From Trichinella spiralis (lineage: Eukaryota > Nematoda > Enoplea > Trichinellida > Trichinellidae), in the NCBI GenBank assembly GCA_000181795.3, contig CM012954.1, forward strand, positions 4,440,304 to 4,504,303: a stretch of 64,000 nucleotides of DNA. The letters are read 5' to 3'. Position numbers and translations under genes: made by a program. How positions within the stretch are numbered: position 1 is the first letter of the stretch; every line of letters begins with the position of its first letter. Positions 1 to 16,453 of this stretch are shown in pieces. The notes under the pieces were generated by a model. The model searched no databases and was not told the origin of the DNA. It was given only the letters and a program-made list of their open reading frames with translations.

Positions 1-91
1 AGCTTTATACGCGGGCATGTTTAGTGCAGTATGTCAAGAGAATGAAAGAAAACATTGTATGAAAAAATAGCAAATACGTAAAAATTCATAC

Positions 92-173
92 CTGTCAGCA
101 GACCTGCCAGGAATGACGTATAAAGCAAACGTCGAGCCAAACATTTACCAACTGATGTCCGTGGTTTCATCAT
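92..173 (-). CDS. First coding exon of a probable signal-anchored membrane protein, cut by the left edge
   Basis: On the minus strand a start codon at 173 opens 27 codons and one base, ending at a good donor (CAG|GTATGA, exon end 92). An in-frame stop lies four codons upstream (185-183), so this start is the first available. The peptide begins MMKPRTSVGKCLARRLLYTS and continues FLAGLLT: a basic cytoplasmic head followed by a short hydrophobic run, the usual N-terminus of a type II Golgi/ER membrane protein such as a glycosyl- or sulfotransferase. The rest of the gene lies beyond position 1, so no family can be named. It could also be a chance open stretch next to a chance donor. Confidence 0.35.
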
Positions 174-2994
174 ATTTTCAGTCTAACGATCACAACGTAT
201 TTGTTGAACTGAACCATGATAATGACCAAATAACGCAATGCAGAAAGTAATTAGACCGCTCTTCAGCAGCGAATATTAATATAATAGTGCAGTTCTCTCA
301 GTAAGCAGAAATTTATATAAGGAACATTGCTTCCGCATTTGCATAGCACAAAGTGCACGTAGCAGAATGCCAACGGCAGTGCTTACCATCACATTAGCAT
401 AAAGTTATTCTGCTGACCTAGAAATGCATGTATGCTTTGAAAACGTATAACAATGTAATGAGCCAACACCAAAGATTATAGTAATTGCTGAACAACAACA
501 AAATCCTCAATACGCTACAGATGAAAGTCTCTGTATATCACAAATAATATTATGGCGTAAATTAAAGAAGTATAAAATAAATTGTGCTAAACATGTTGTA
601 TGCTTACTTTGTTTTATACTCAGAAAACAATCTCCGCGACCGTTGATTGAAAATCACACAAACAACAAGATATGAGATAGAACTTTACAGTATTAACAAT
701 AATATAGCTTCACACATCTAGAAGCCATTGTATAGCCGAAATGAAGAAAATTAAATACAGTTATTATTTAAGTGTGAAAGCAAAAGTTTGGTCAAATTAT
801 TTCATCACTGTTAGGCGCGTCTCGTTAACATGCAAATTTTCATGCGTTGGCCTTACCGTTTGTTTGTTTAGCAGTTATAGCTCTCCACAAGCGTCGGCTT
901 CTAATATATATGAAACTTCTTTTGATAGAATTTTTTCAGCAATTCCGTGATCCTTAGTGGTGATAATTGTTATTATTGTAATGATGTATCAGGCATATTG
1001 CTTTTAGTGAGATTTTAGATTCACAGTCGTGAAAATTTTTCTTTGCTTAACGTAATCAAAAGTAGGCACAGTAAAACTTGTTTACCGCAAAATGTACGCA
1101 AATTTTTGTTCAAATTCTATGTATACGCTGACGTCGCTTCAGATTCAGTGGTTGTTGGCGTACGGTGAGCAGTGGGAGTGCATTGACGTAAAATTGCAAA
1201 ATTGAATCTATTAACAGAATACTAAATAAATTAAATGACAGACCTGGAAAATTGAAATTAATTTAAAGCGGTGTTCAGCAATTTTTATGGAAAATTTAAA
1301 ATTAATTAAAATACTCAACAAGTAGTGGAAGTGCAAAATGAACCGTAATTCATTTTGAATGCACGAGGTAGGTAGGATTACGCAACTGGATACAACAGAT
1401 TCAGAGTAGGCAAATTTAAGATGCTGATTCAAAATGCACAGTAATATTGAGTGTAATGTATGACAGCAATTTGGTCATTCATAGGACATCGAGAACTGGA
1501 TCACAAATGGTGATAACTTTCAGCCATGAAACATCCCTGACATTTGATTTCGACTACATGCAAGCGGTTCGTAGTGTGCGAACCACTGACGGTGGATCAG
1601 AGTGTACGATCCACCGTGGGTAAAAATCGCAAACGCAAATCAGGACGGCAGGTTCGAGTGTCGAAGATGTCGATCTCGAAGCCTGAAGTCCAAGTAGCAA
1701 GGCGGTGGTTGGGAATAAGAGAGGCGGAACGGTCGTGCCGTACACGTAGCCACCGCAACCATGAACCTTTTTACAAAGAAGAAACGTACTAGAAAGATCC
1801 GTAGAAAACACAAAGTAAACAATTAAAAATGAGCAACTTACCCTTCCCTGTATGAAATTCATAAAATTGCGAAATCTGCCCCACCCTCATGGTGTCAGGA
1901 AAGGAGCGGCAACCCGGTAACCACCCCTGAACTTAGGGACTTAGCGTGAAAAACTCCTTCGTTAAAAAACAAGGCAACATGCCAAAACTCTCCCCCACTC
2001 AACTGTCCAGGCAAAATGCAATATCTCCCTTCACCAAGCGGAGAAAAACACTAACTCCCCACACATCCAAGGTGGGCAAAGAACTTCAACGTCACGACAA
2101 TGACAACTGACAAATAATGCGTTCCACAGTGTAAGCGATATATTCACTTGAACACTTTACAAAAGAGACTAAGAGACAAGAGAAAATTGACTTTACAAGA
2201 TAAAAGTGCTTTCGTCATTCAGCAACTGGGTGAGATCTGTAAGTGTGCGCGATTCGGTGCTGAGAACGGACAAAGATGCAGCTCTTATGTTAGCCGTTAC
2301 TACTGAACTGTACTTTACTTATTACAGTCGTATTTTGTACTGTATTAATTTTTGCTGTACATTTAATTGTTCCCTGTTTAATAATGAAAGATAGCTTTTT
2401 AACACTGATTCCAGAAATTTTGCATTCCATTCTCAAACGAATGTCGTAAAAGTTATTTGAAACTAATTTTCAAATATACCGTAATTGCAAAACAGTTTTG
2501 AAGTTCATTGTTATTTAATATCATTTTGGAAAATGTATTTCAATAATATAAAATTTAATAAGAATTGCAACATCAAATACTGCAGCTGTACGCAGTCAGA
2601 CATCGTTAACTGAAAAATCCGTGAGCTGTGCACAGAGAAGTAAGAAAAGCATCTATATCTGAGCAAATCATATGGAAAAGCACTTAACCCAATGAAAGAA
2701 AAAAAAATCAATAAAAGAACGCGACCAGAAATGAGTCCCAAATTATTTCAAAAAAAAACATGCATAAATAAGAATTCATAACGCCGTTATGGTCAATTTT
2801 ATTGAGATGTTTAAACTTTAATATTCACATTAACGTTCACAAGCAAACCCAGAAGTTGAATCTTAAACTGTTCGAAATAATATACTTCGTAAAGAAAACT
2901 TTTAAAAAAAATCACAAAAACGTAAAAGTACAAAATGGCACAACACGGAGAGCGAAAAATGTTACCTCCATCTGCACTGCAGTGAAAGAAAATT
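174..2994. other. Non-coding interval with a GC-richer patch
   Basis: No convincing coding exon seen on either strand. Most of it is AT-rich, but 1560-2110 is clearly richer in G and C, with overlapping open frames on both strands that resemble no family known to me. Three short hairpins sit in its left part and are listed separately. The stretch 1880-2110 reads like an old dispersed-repeat remnant, but no target-site duplication or terminal repeat was found. Confidence 0.5.
1566..1665. other. Three hairpins sharing an AGTGT loop
   Basis: Seen directly: GGTTCG (1566-1571) pairs with CGAACC (1579-1584); GGTGGATC (1591-1598) pairs with GATCCACC (608 bases into the second kilobase, 1608-1615); TTCG (1653-1656) pairs with CGAA (1662-1665). 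All three loops contain AGTGT, and the first two stems both begin GGT and end ACC. Function unknown: a structured RNA, a protein-binding cluster or a transposon end are all possible. Confidence 0.5.
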
Positions 2995-4026
<1,032 letters not shown>

Positions 4027-6134
4027 TCTTCAAAAAAAGCAAAATTATTATTAGTAAAATGCAATGATTCGTGTTAAAAAATAATAAAACAATTTGAACA
4101 TAAAACTAAAACTCTAATTTGAATAACCATGCAATAATATATGCATTATTTTAAGATACAAAAATAGCACCAGTTGAGTATTAATCAAAAGAACGCTGGT
4201 ACATGATAATAATACTTCACATAAAAAAGATAATTCAACTTGTCAGTCATTTAGAACAATAAAAGCCGGCGTCAAATTTGGATCGAGTAAACTGTATTTA
4301 GAACATGAAAACATATTACCATGATGAAAATAAAATACTGCATACAAAATGTTCCATTAAAAATTTATAAACAAATGATCGTGATTGAAATTAATCATTC
4401 CATTGCATAATTCAATGTTCAATCATACTGTACCTGATTCACCTGATTTTTCATAAACGGTAGTGCTCACGAGAGAAAGTGTTCCATGAAAATTGTAACG
4501 TTCGTGAATGAATTAGAAAGATTAAACAATTTAACAAAACCCAAGCGATACGAAAATCTCACCCAAAACTGGTGAGTGACATAGCTTCAAACATTAAGCA
4601 TGTTTTGAAACAACTTATTTTTGGTAAAACACTGTGAATCAAACAATACTACTAAAAATGTTGTGAATTGGTATAAACAGAAAAAAGTGATTAGAAAATG
4701 ATTACGTTCAGCAATAAGACAATGATAAATATGAATGAATATAACTAAAACAAGAAGAAACGAAGTAATAACCAACAACTGAAATAGATACAACTAAAAT
4801 ATACGTGTAGGTGCTAATGAAGTCAACAAATTGAAACAAAAGTCTTCATGCAAACACTAAGAACTACCAGTTATGACCAATGAAAAAGCTGTGCTACGTT
4901 GAAAAGCTGAGAAAAAAGCATCGATAAAATTAAAATACAAAATAAGTTGCACAGAATATGATACATTAAGCACACAAGCATTTGCAGAGCATATTGCAAA
5001 TAAATACATTGAAATTCATGCACATAACAACCAAGAACATAACAGTATTGGAAAGAAAAAGCACTGCTTCGATTAATTATTTTCACAACTGCAGTGTGAT
5101 TTCACATTCTTGTAACTTCGATAATGCCAACGTCGCGTTACATTATGCGCGTAATTTCGTTAAACGAAATATATTATAAAGATATTTGACGAATATAATG
5201 GAAACACTTAAAATTCACTGCACGTTTTCATTCCTGGTTAAACAGACTAATCATCGATCAGTTTGTAAAAATTTACAGCATCTGTTACACAGAAAGTACG
5301 AATACAAATAAACACGTTTATTTTGTTACTCTTATAATAACAGCATAAAGCTAAATGTAGAAATGATTTATTTTAAATATTTATCATGCAGAATAGATTA
5401 AATATAAAACAATCGGCTTTACTCACCTGATCGGAGACAAAGGACGCAAATCACGATTGTGGCGCTATCCTATTACAGTATACATTTGTAACCTTGCTTT
5501 TCTTTTTCACGTTTAATAGAAAATTGCTTCTAAATAAACGTTGCGATAATATTGGAAGCATTTCAATTTTCATTCAAATTCTTTCGATTTCTACAGAAAA
5601 ATAAATGCACAAGTTTTTAATAAAAATAATAATAAAATTGTAAAATGATTCTCAAAAGTGGACAGAATGTTCACATACATGTTAATACCGCATTTTCAGG
5701 TGTGCATTTTCAATTCTTTAAGAATTTTTTTTAACTTAAGATAATTTTTAAATACTTTTCTTGTTTAACAAAATAAATGATCAAGTCAATCATCTGTTTG
5801 TTCGAACGTCACTGCTAGTGATGATTTATTTGCTTTGCTTTCAAGAATGACAACTAAAAAAATGCAGATGCAAAAGCAAAACTGAAACTCACCATTCACA
5901 CCATCTGCGAGCAGAATTATCTACTCCATAGCACTCGATTGTTAATAAATTTCAATTGACTTTATTTTGTTGTACAGAACACTGAAATATATTTTATACT
6001 TGACTACCGCTTGGCAAATAGCAGAGTTGAAATGAAATAATTCAACGTCAAATTGCCCGACACGACATATGACACAAGTGGAATTTTTCAACAATGAAAA
6101 AAAAAGAAGAATAATAAATAAACTTACGCCAAGC

Positions 6135-6165
<31 letters not shown>

Positions 6166-6406
6166 TAACTGATGATAATAAAGTTGAAACGGAAATCTGA
6201 TATTATGAAAGATTTGTGTGGACTGGTCGTATGTGTGTGTTTCGAAGAAAATCCGTCTTCACAGTCCCTGAAAAGAAATGAAAAAAAAATGAACACTATC
6301 TTCTTTCCAACTTGTAAATGTCAAAAAAAAACTCCTCATTTCTCACAATTCATCTGACCCGAAAGCAAATGGCAAAATTGGCTAATCTCTACCGGCAAAC
6401 TGATTG
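4027..6406. other. AT-rich intergenic interval
   Basis: Between the zinc-finger gene start and the QSOX stop no supported exon was found. Short open frames are AT-driven. An ATA trinucleotide run lies at 6135-6163. It presumably holds the promoter of the zinc-finger gene and the 3' end of QSOX. Confidence 0.6.
6135..6163. repeat. (ATA)n microsatellite
   Basis: About nine and a half ATA units, directly visible, downstream of the QSOX stop. Confidence 0.9.
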
Positions 6407-9321
<2,915 letters not shown>

Positions 9322-12300
9322 AGTTGCTTTGTCCTGCAATGGTAATTTTTCGAAATAGAAAAATTGACCAATTGAATACTACTGAACGCGCAAAATTTCC
9401 ACTTGACACAATAATGCCAACAAATAATAGTTAAATTTTTAGGCAAACAAACAGACAAATATAAAAACCCACATAAAAAAAAGTATACAACATTTTTGTG
9501 TTGACGACGGTGATGATACTGATTGATTGAAAACGAGATCATCAAATCCTATAGTCGAAATGTTATTCGACCCTGCGAGCAAACGAAGAGTACAATGACC
9601 GCAGAGATTGGCAATCTTGATCGAATGAAGATAATGATAATCAAGAATAATAATAATTATTATTATTATAAAATACAAAAAGACTAAAGCAGAAGAGAAC
9701 GTAGGTCATGTAGAGAAAAAAAAATTATTGCTAATCAGAACAACAACTACAACTACAACAATTGAGTGAAATGGCAAAACGGTGCTAGAAATTTCTGATG
9801 AAGCAGACCAGCAGCAGCTTCAATAACTGCAAAACTGGTTGAACTGAGCAGGAAACAATTTTTCAAAATCATATTCAAACAAAAATTCATTCAACAATAC
9901 AACAATTTTGATAATGCTCAAAAATTTGCAAAGTTGATGAAGCAAACAAACAGCTCTTATTATTTCTTGCTTAATCTTTTTTGTAAGCTTAAAAACTGTG
10001 TACTGAAATTATTTATGAAATAGTGATGAAGTAAAAATGTTCAAATAATATATTGCAATATTAGAATTATATTCAGAGTTGCACTTACATGCACAAACAA
10101 ATGCTTGATTATGTTATTGTTTGTCGAAATGATAAGAAAATTTCTATTTTAAACATTGAATTTGATTGTTAATGATAGCCGACTAAAACTTGATTGATGC
10201 CTCGATGTGAAACTAATTAACAGTAGCAATAAAAATTATGAAATAAACAAATAAACAATCTGAATTAGTTGTTGTCCAACGATGCTAACTCATCTACTGA
10301 GCTTACTCTAACAACAGACAAACAAACAATCATTTTTGCATAAAGCTGAAAACTGAAAATAAGCAAAATTGAAGGCTAGCATTGGATATTCAAATTTCAA
10401 ATACAGCGCAAGTAATATTCTACAAATTAAACAAAGAAAAAAGAAATTAAAAATCTATAAAAAAAATCAGCTTGAAAAGTGTTGCGTGATGAGAACAAGC
10501 TAATTGGTAAAGTGGAAACTTGTCGTCATACGTCTCCACAAATAATGCGATGCTTTTAATAAAATAATGCATAAAATGAAGAGCTGTTTGAAAAATACCA
10601 AATGCGATTATTCTATTACTATTGTCGTATAAGTCTACAAGAAAACTGTGATGCTCACTTGGCGAAATTTACTTCAAAAACAAGCGCAAAACATATCATT
10701 CTTATCCTACGAATGCATTCGCTTTACAGAACAATCATTTTGATCAAACCAATATTCGACATTAAAGTGATATACTAAAAAGTATTTCATTTAATTATCG
10801 TTTGAAATTTATTATTAAAAATTTTCAAGTTGATTAAAATTCATTTTGACACATCTCAATTCAATATGCTTCTTTTTTATCAGATCAAATGAAAATACAA
10901 GCATGATAACATAAATTATTGATGGTAAATTATTATGAAACGGAGTTTTTTTTACCATTCATTTTCAAACAAAAAGCAAAAACCTCTACAACAATACAAA
11001 ATTTCCATTACTAATGACGAGCAGTTTTACACACGAACATCCATTTCACGCAAAGCACAAAGAATTGTAAAAATAAAATGAACAATAAAATTTACGTTAG
11101 ATGAGATGAAATGAAATGCAACAATTGTCATTATAATAAAATTACAAATATGACAAGTAAATCACAGTTTAAATTGATGTTACTTTAAATTGGTTAATTC
11201 AAGGTCTATGATCCTGACATAATTAGTAATAGAAAAGGTCGATTGGAAGTGAAGATTAAAATTGCTAATTTTAATAAAACTGATTTCTTGATTTACAAAG
11301 CAAATATAGTACGTTAAAATTCAAATAATCCGACAATAGACTACTTACTTTTCGTTTTGTTGAACAATTTTTCAAATTCAGAAATTTGTAAAAGATCTAA
11401 GCTAATGCAGAATGTTGAAAACAATGAATAAAATTAAACAAATGTTACCACCACAATCACGTGTTTCATTTAAACATTAAAAAGCTTCCTCGTGAGAGTC
11501 CAGTTTGCGAATCTTTTCACAAATCATCAAAACCGCCGCACAATGCCATATAGCACATTACTTTTCTTGCTTTGCCCAACAGTGAATTAACTCAGATGAA
11601 ACATTTTCTAAATTTTACCGAAGATATTGATGATCAAAATTTATCATAATTATTCTACGGATGATTGATTTTAATTTTTAAAAAAGGTTTCCCAATTATC
11701 ATCAGAACAGGTTCAGAAACTAAAGCCAATGTACATTTTGCTCGTCAATCCAATTCGCAAGATGTAATATACGATTAAACACTTTTCAACTGGTGACATT
11801 TCTTCATCGATCACCAACAATTTCACGCATACATAGAGCGTGGAATTTTTGAAGAAAAAGAAAGAAGAAAAAACATCCCTACTCATTAGTAACCTTCGAG
11901 CGCTAAGCATTGAAAGTGCTATAAGCAGAGATGCACAACAGAGCACACACACACACGTGACAAAAGGTGAACTAACAGAACAAAAGCAACACACTTCAAG
12001 CGTTCCATCGAGAAAGCAATTCATCAATATTATCATCTTCTTCTCAATCGATGATAATACTATGACAGAGAAAGTGCATTTTTGCTTTTCAACAAAAACT
12101 TCCATCTAACAAAGAGCTAAATTGAAATTCAAATTTGCAAACATTGAATTTGTTCATTATTAAATAATGATGAAACCGTATTTGCACTTGCATTTCTACA
12201 ACGACCCTATCACTTAATTATCATTAATAAGAATTCAAATAAAACCAAACAGACAAACAAAATTCATTATTATTTTTAAAAAATCTGCTGAAAGTTTATA

Positions 12301-13671
12301 ACCAACAGTACTAAACAACCAATTTTTTCCAAATACAAAACCAAATTTATCAATACAAATTTCGAAAACATACTGTTTACCATTTTATATTGAGAAAATG
12401 AAGCATATATTTTGCATAATCGAAAAGCAACAACAGGAAATATTTGAAATTTTAAAACTTGTTAAATGTCAACTAAAAGTTAAATGAAATTTTCAAACTG
12501 AGAAACACTATCATCCATGCACACTTGGAGAAGAAGAACGTTAAACTCGCAAACAAGAGAGGAATCGTATTTAATAATAACAACGCACACCGGCGCGTAA
12601 ACATGTCAACAAAAATTAATGCGACAACAATTAAAATTTGCTGCTTGGCGTGGGATGGGAGAACCGGGGAAAAGTAGTAATTGTGAATAAATTGCACATC
12701 TATTATATCAATGCTGCTCAAAATTTGCAATCACTTCCCACGCAAACATCCCGCATGCTTGCATCATCATCATCATCATTATATTTTACAAAAAGCAGCA
12801 ATGGCCTGCTTAATCGTTCTGCTGTTGCAAAAATTGCCTAAAGCATCATAATAAAAAGCACTCGTTTCAAGGACTGTTTGATTCCAACCCCCTGCTTTCC
12901 CCCTCAACACCTACCACAATCTTTCCAACAACCTAAATTGTTACCAAACTGCACATCACTACCACCTTTACACAACTGCTTTATTCAGAATTAAACCTGG
13001 ACTTATTACACTGGGTTGAGAAAATATTCTTTTTTTGTTCCTTTTTATACTAATTTTCTAGTTGATTAAAACATTTCATTAGCAGCTGCATATTTGGTAA
13101 TATTTGGAAAGCATCTAAATCAGTGTTCAAGAAAAATCACGGATGAAGTCATTTTACAGGGTATTTGTCAAGTTAAAAATTTTCCCAACAGGCATGTTCC
13201 ACTTCGCAGACAGACGTAAATTTGACATTTCAAGCAAACAATCTATTATTGCTTTGATTGTTTTCACATTATTACTGAATAATCAGTATGAAAATCTAAT
13301 GTTTAAACAAAGGAAAAAATATACACATGCAGCATGCATGCATGTGCGTATGTATGTATGTAAACAATTATCGCTACACAATGCTCTTCAGGTCAACATT
13401 AGTAATACTGGTGTGGTAATTTTACCTCAAGCGAGTTATTGCAAACAAATGAAAATAGAAATATCTTACAAAACGGTTATTAACCAATTGGACATTCAAA
13501 GAATGAATTCAAAATGCCATTTATGACTTACAAATTGATAAATGATAAACAGACGACAAAAAGCACAAATCACAACTCCAAAGCTGAAGATGTGCCAAGT
13601 GAAGATAGTTATGCTAATTTAAATGTAGAATTCAATTTTACAATTTACCCATTGCAGATTTATTATGTCAG
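9322..13671. other. Long AT-rich intergenic interval
   Basis: Over 4 kb upstream of QSOX and of the CP110-like exons. Open frames present are short and low in complexity. A CAT/ATC run lies at 12762-12779. Upstream exons of the CP110-like gene may be hidden here but I could not place any. Confidence 0.5.
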
Positions 13672-15767
13672 CCGATAATTTTGAAAACCGAAGACATTCG
13701 GAAGCAAGTGGAAAATTTGAAATTATTACGTTACACGATAAAAGTCCATCATGAATCTGAATTACGACAGTTGAATGAAAAGCACGACCAAGAGCAGCAA
13801 AGTGCAGAAAAGTATATTCATAAATTGTTGGAAAGTGTTGAAAATATCCAAAAAATACGAAAACTGCAAACATTGGAAACCAATTCTCCTCCTACAGTTG
13901 GAAAGGTGGAATTTGAACGATTATGTAGAGATAATAATATGTTGTTTGTTATAAATTTCTATTGTTCATTAAAATTTTTAGCGAATGCGATTGGAAAAAG
14001 TAGAAGTCATGTCAGTGAAAAGTGGAAAAGAGAAAAATTTTGAAAGAGCACAACAAAATGCAAAATACAATATGAAACTTACCGCTTTAGTTAAAGGCTA
14101 TTTCACTCGTCGTCTGTTCCGTACGGATGAGGTGAAAACGTTGAGAATGATGTTCAACCATTTACATACGCAACTTGATTCCATGAACGATAACAATAAA
14201 TTATCGCCAATTGAACAACATTATAAGCAGCTGGTTGTTCTTCAGGTGAGGAATTCTGCTAGAATAATTATTCTTATTGCAAACAGAAACAAAAAAATAT
14301 TTGTCATATAGTTTGTAAACTGAGTCGAATTTATGCAAAATTAATAACACTATATAAGAATTTGAATGAGTAAATTTGATTTATTTTTCATTTATTTCAT
14401 ACTTTTTTTATATTTAGCATATGATATCATTAAAATTAAACAAACAATCTTCTACTCTATAATATTAAAATGAAGTGTACATATTACATTCTAAATAAAT
14501 AAATATATACATATATATAATTAATTTACATATAATCTAAATATAATATTCTCCCTGAAATATTTCTTTCACTGTCTAATCAATGCGCACCGAGAAAATA
14601 ATTGAAAATGCTGTCCACTTTCATAAACAAAATCGATAAACAATGTATAAGAAGTATCATTATACCAAAATTAATAATAATTTATTTCTGCCCATAAATG
14701 ATATCGACAATGCTTAAAGACACAATATACTTATATCTTCAAGTATTTTAGACATATTTCAATTATTTAGCATAGTTCTGTTCTACAGCAAAAGCATTAA
14801 TTGACGAAAATCATGCTTTATTTCTTCTCTTACGTGCAATTTATTTCAATTTTAAATAGCATGTCGAATGAAATTCCCCATCCTTAAAAATATTCTAAAA
14901 AGATTATTAAATAATGAATTGACGCATAAAAGGATCGTTTCCTTATTCCATATAAAAAATGTATTCTATTAATAATATTGTACATAATCACATTCTAGGT
15001 TACATTCGTATAATTTGAAAGATTAATATAATTTTTTCATAAATAATAATAAGTGCCCTATGAAATATGCAGAAAAAATCATTTTAGAAACAATATGAAG
15101 CTTTCATTCATTGTAATTCATTTCGTTAATAAAAAAAATTTGAATTGATTTTTATTTATACATTTGAGCTTACTTTGTTATAGGATATTATTGAATACAA
15201 TAAATGATACTCTTGCAAACTGAACTTACAATAAAGTTAATTTAAATTTTTTCATAAAATGTATGCATGTATCCATCCAGTAAATACGCTGCTCAATTTA
15301 TCCCTCCTTTTCTACTGAATATGAATGTGAACATTGTAAAACAAAAATGAAAACATACTATCAAATTATGTTCTCGAAATAACAGGATTTTATATTCAAT
15401 TAATGTTTACTATTTAAATGAATGTTATCAGATGATGCTGTCTTATATGCAAAAAAAAACAGTGAAACTTGCTGCAATGGATGTTTAAATTTTCGCATTT
15501 AATTTAAGATTAAATTTATACTGACTACCATCAATCGAATATTTTTCACGCTGTCCACGAAAGAAAAACTGAAACTCATCTCACGCAGTGGCAATTCCAA
15601 AAATACAGTAATTTACGATAATCAAGTTGACAAATTTCATTTCTAAAATTGGTTGCTTTCAGGCTCAGTTGATGCAGTGGACAGATGCATATTCACGTTG
15701 TAATGGATGTGTCGAAGAACAGAAATCGTCCAATGTGCATTTGATGACCAAAAAACGGATCAACTGA
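13672..15767 (+). CDS. CCP110: CP110-like centriolar coiled-coil protein, C-terminal part
   Basis: Three plus-strand exons join in phase: 13672-13947, 13982-14245 and 15663-15767 (stop), 215 codons. The first is a charged coiled coil (KTEDIRKQVENLKLLRY onward). The second carries LTALVKGYFTRRLFRTDEVK, which matches the conserved C-terminal segment of vertebrate CP110 (a KG[FY]LTRRL core). CP110 caps the distal end of centrioles and blocks ciliogenesis. The 5' boundary is not resolved: the exon opens at a TCAG acceptor without an in-frame ATG, so upstream exons must exist, or the gene is a fragment. Intron 1 is only 34 bases but is needed to keep the frame. Family assignment rests on one motif plus coiled coil. 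Confidence 0.55.
14246..15662 (+). other. Large intron of the CP110-like gene
   Basis: A 1.4-kb, very AT-rich interval between donor CAG|GTGAGG and acceptor TTTCAG|GCT; no other exon or element recognised inside it. Confidence 0.5.
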
Positions 15768-16453
15768 CCGTCAATGCATGCATCAATAACATACATGTGC
15801 AATTAAGTTCGGTTAACCAATCGCCGACAGTTTAATAACATATTTTCAAACGAGCGGAAAATGGAAATGAGATCAGTGCTTTGCGATTCTGCATGATTAA
15901 TAACTAACAATAATTCACTTCTGATTCGATTAACCGACAAATGATTAAATACTCTTGAGTTGGGAAAATAAAATTATTTTTCAAAAAATAGCTCAAACAG
16001 CGTCTTCAATGATGTAGTAAGAAAAAAAAACCATTGACGATTTTTGGCAAAGTGCCGCTGATGTCATTTGGTTCGCCCAATGACAAATAAGGTTGTTGAT
16101 CAAACGAATTTTCAGCAATTTCAAAATTGGCTATTTACAACTTGAAAATAAATTTAGTTGTATATTTGATTGCAACTCTAATTAAACGACCGGTGTCAAC
16201 ATCTAGAGGCTTTTCCTCAGGGTTAGGCGAGAAGAGAGGGGACTGGCAGAGCTTGAGTTGGATTAATATAAGAAAGCAATCACTCTGCATGTCACAATGA
16301 GCTGAACAATATTTCTTCTTTCTATCCGGGAGCAATTAGTTATCAAATGATACATTTCGAAAAGATGGAAAATGAATTGTAAAATTCATATGGAAAAACT
16401 GCATCCCAGTGGTGAATAATTAGAGAAGAAAACCAAAAACAATAAAATAGCAC
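15768..16453. other. Intergenic interval
   Basis: Between the CP110-like stop and the first duplicated segment. No supported exon or RNA gene. Confidence 0.5.

Noticed and set aside
1651-1665. GGTTCGAGT resembling a tRNA T-loop
   Set aside because: No acceptor stem, A box or anticodon arm at suitable distance upstream.
1544-1862. Overlapping open frames on both strands in the GC-rich patch
   Set aside because: Neither translation resembles a family; both arise from the same stop-poor composition.
11713-12105. 130-codon minus-strand frame
   Set aside because: Hydrophobic low-complexity translation; paired with an equally long frame on the other strand.
13143-13526. 127-codon plus-strand frame upstream of the CP110-like exons
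   Set aside because: AT-driven composition, no recognisable motif and no donor that joins in phase; could not be shown to be an exon.
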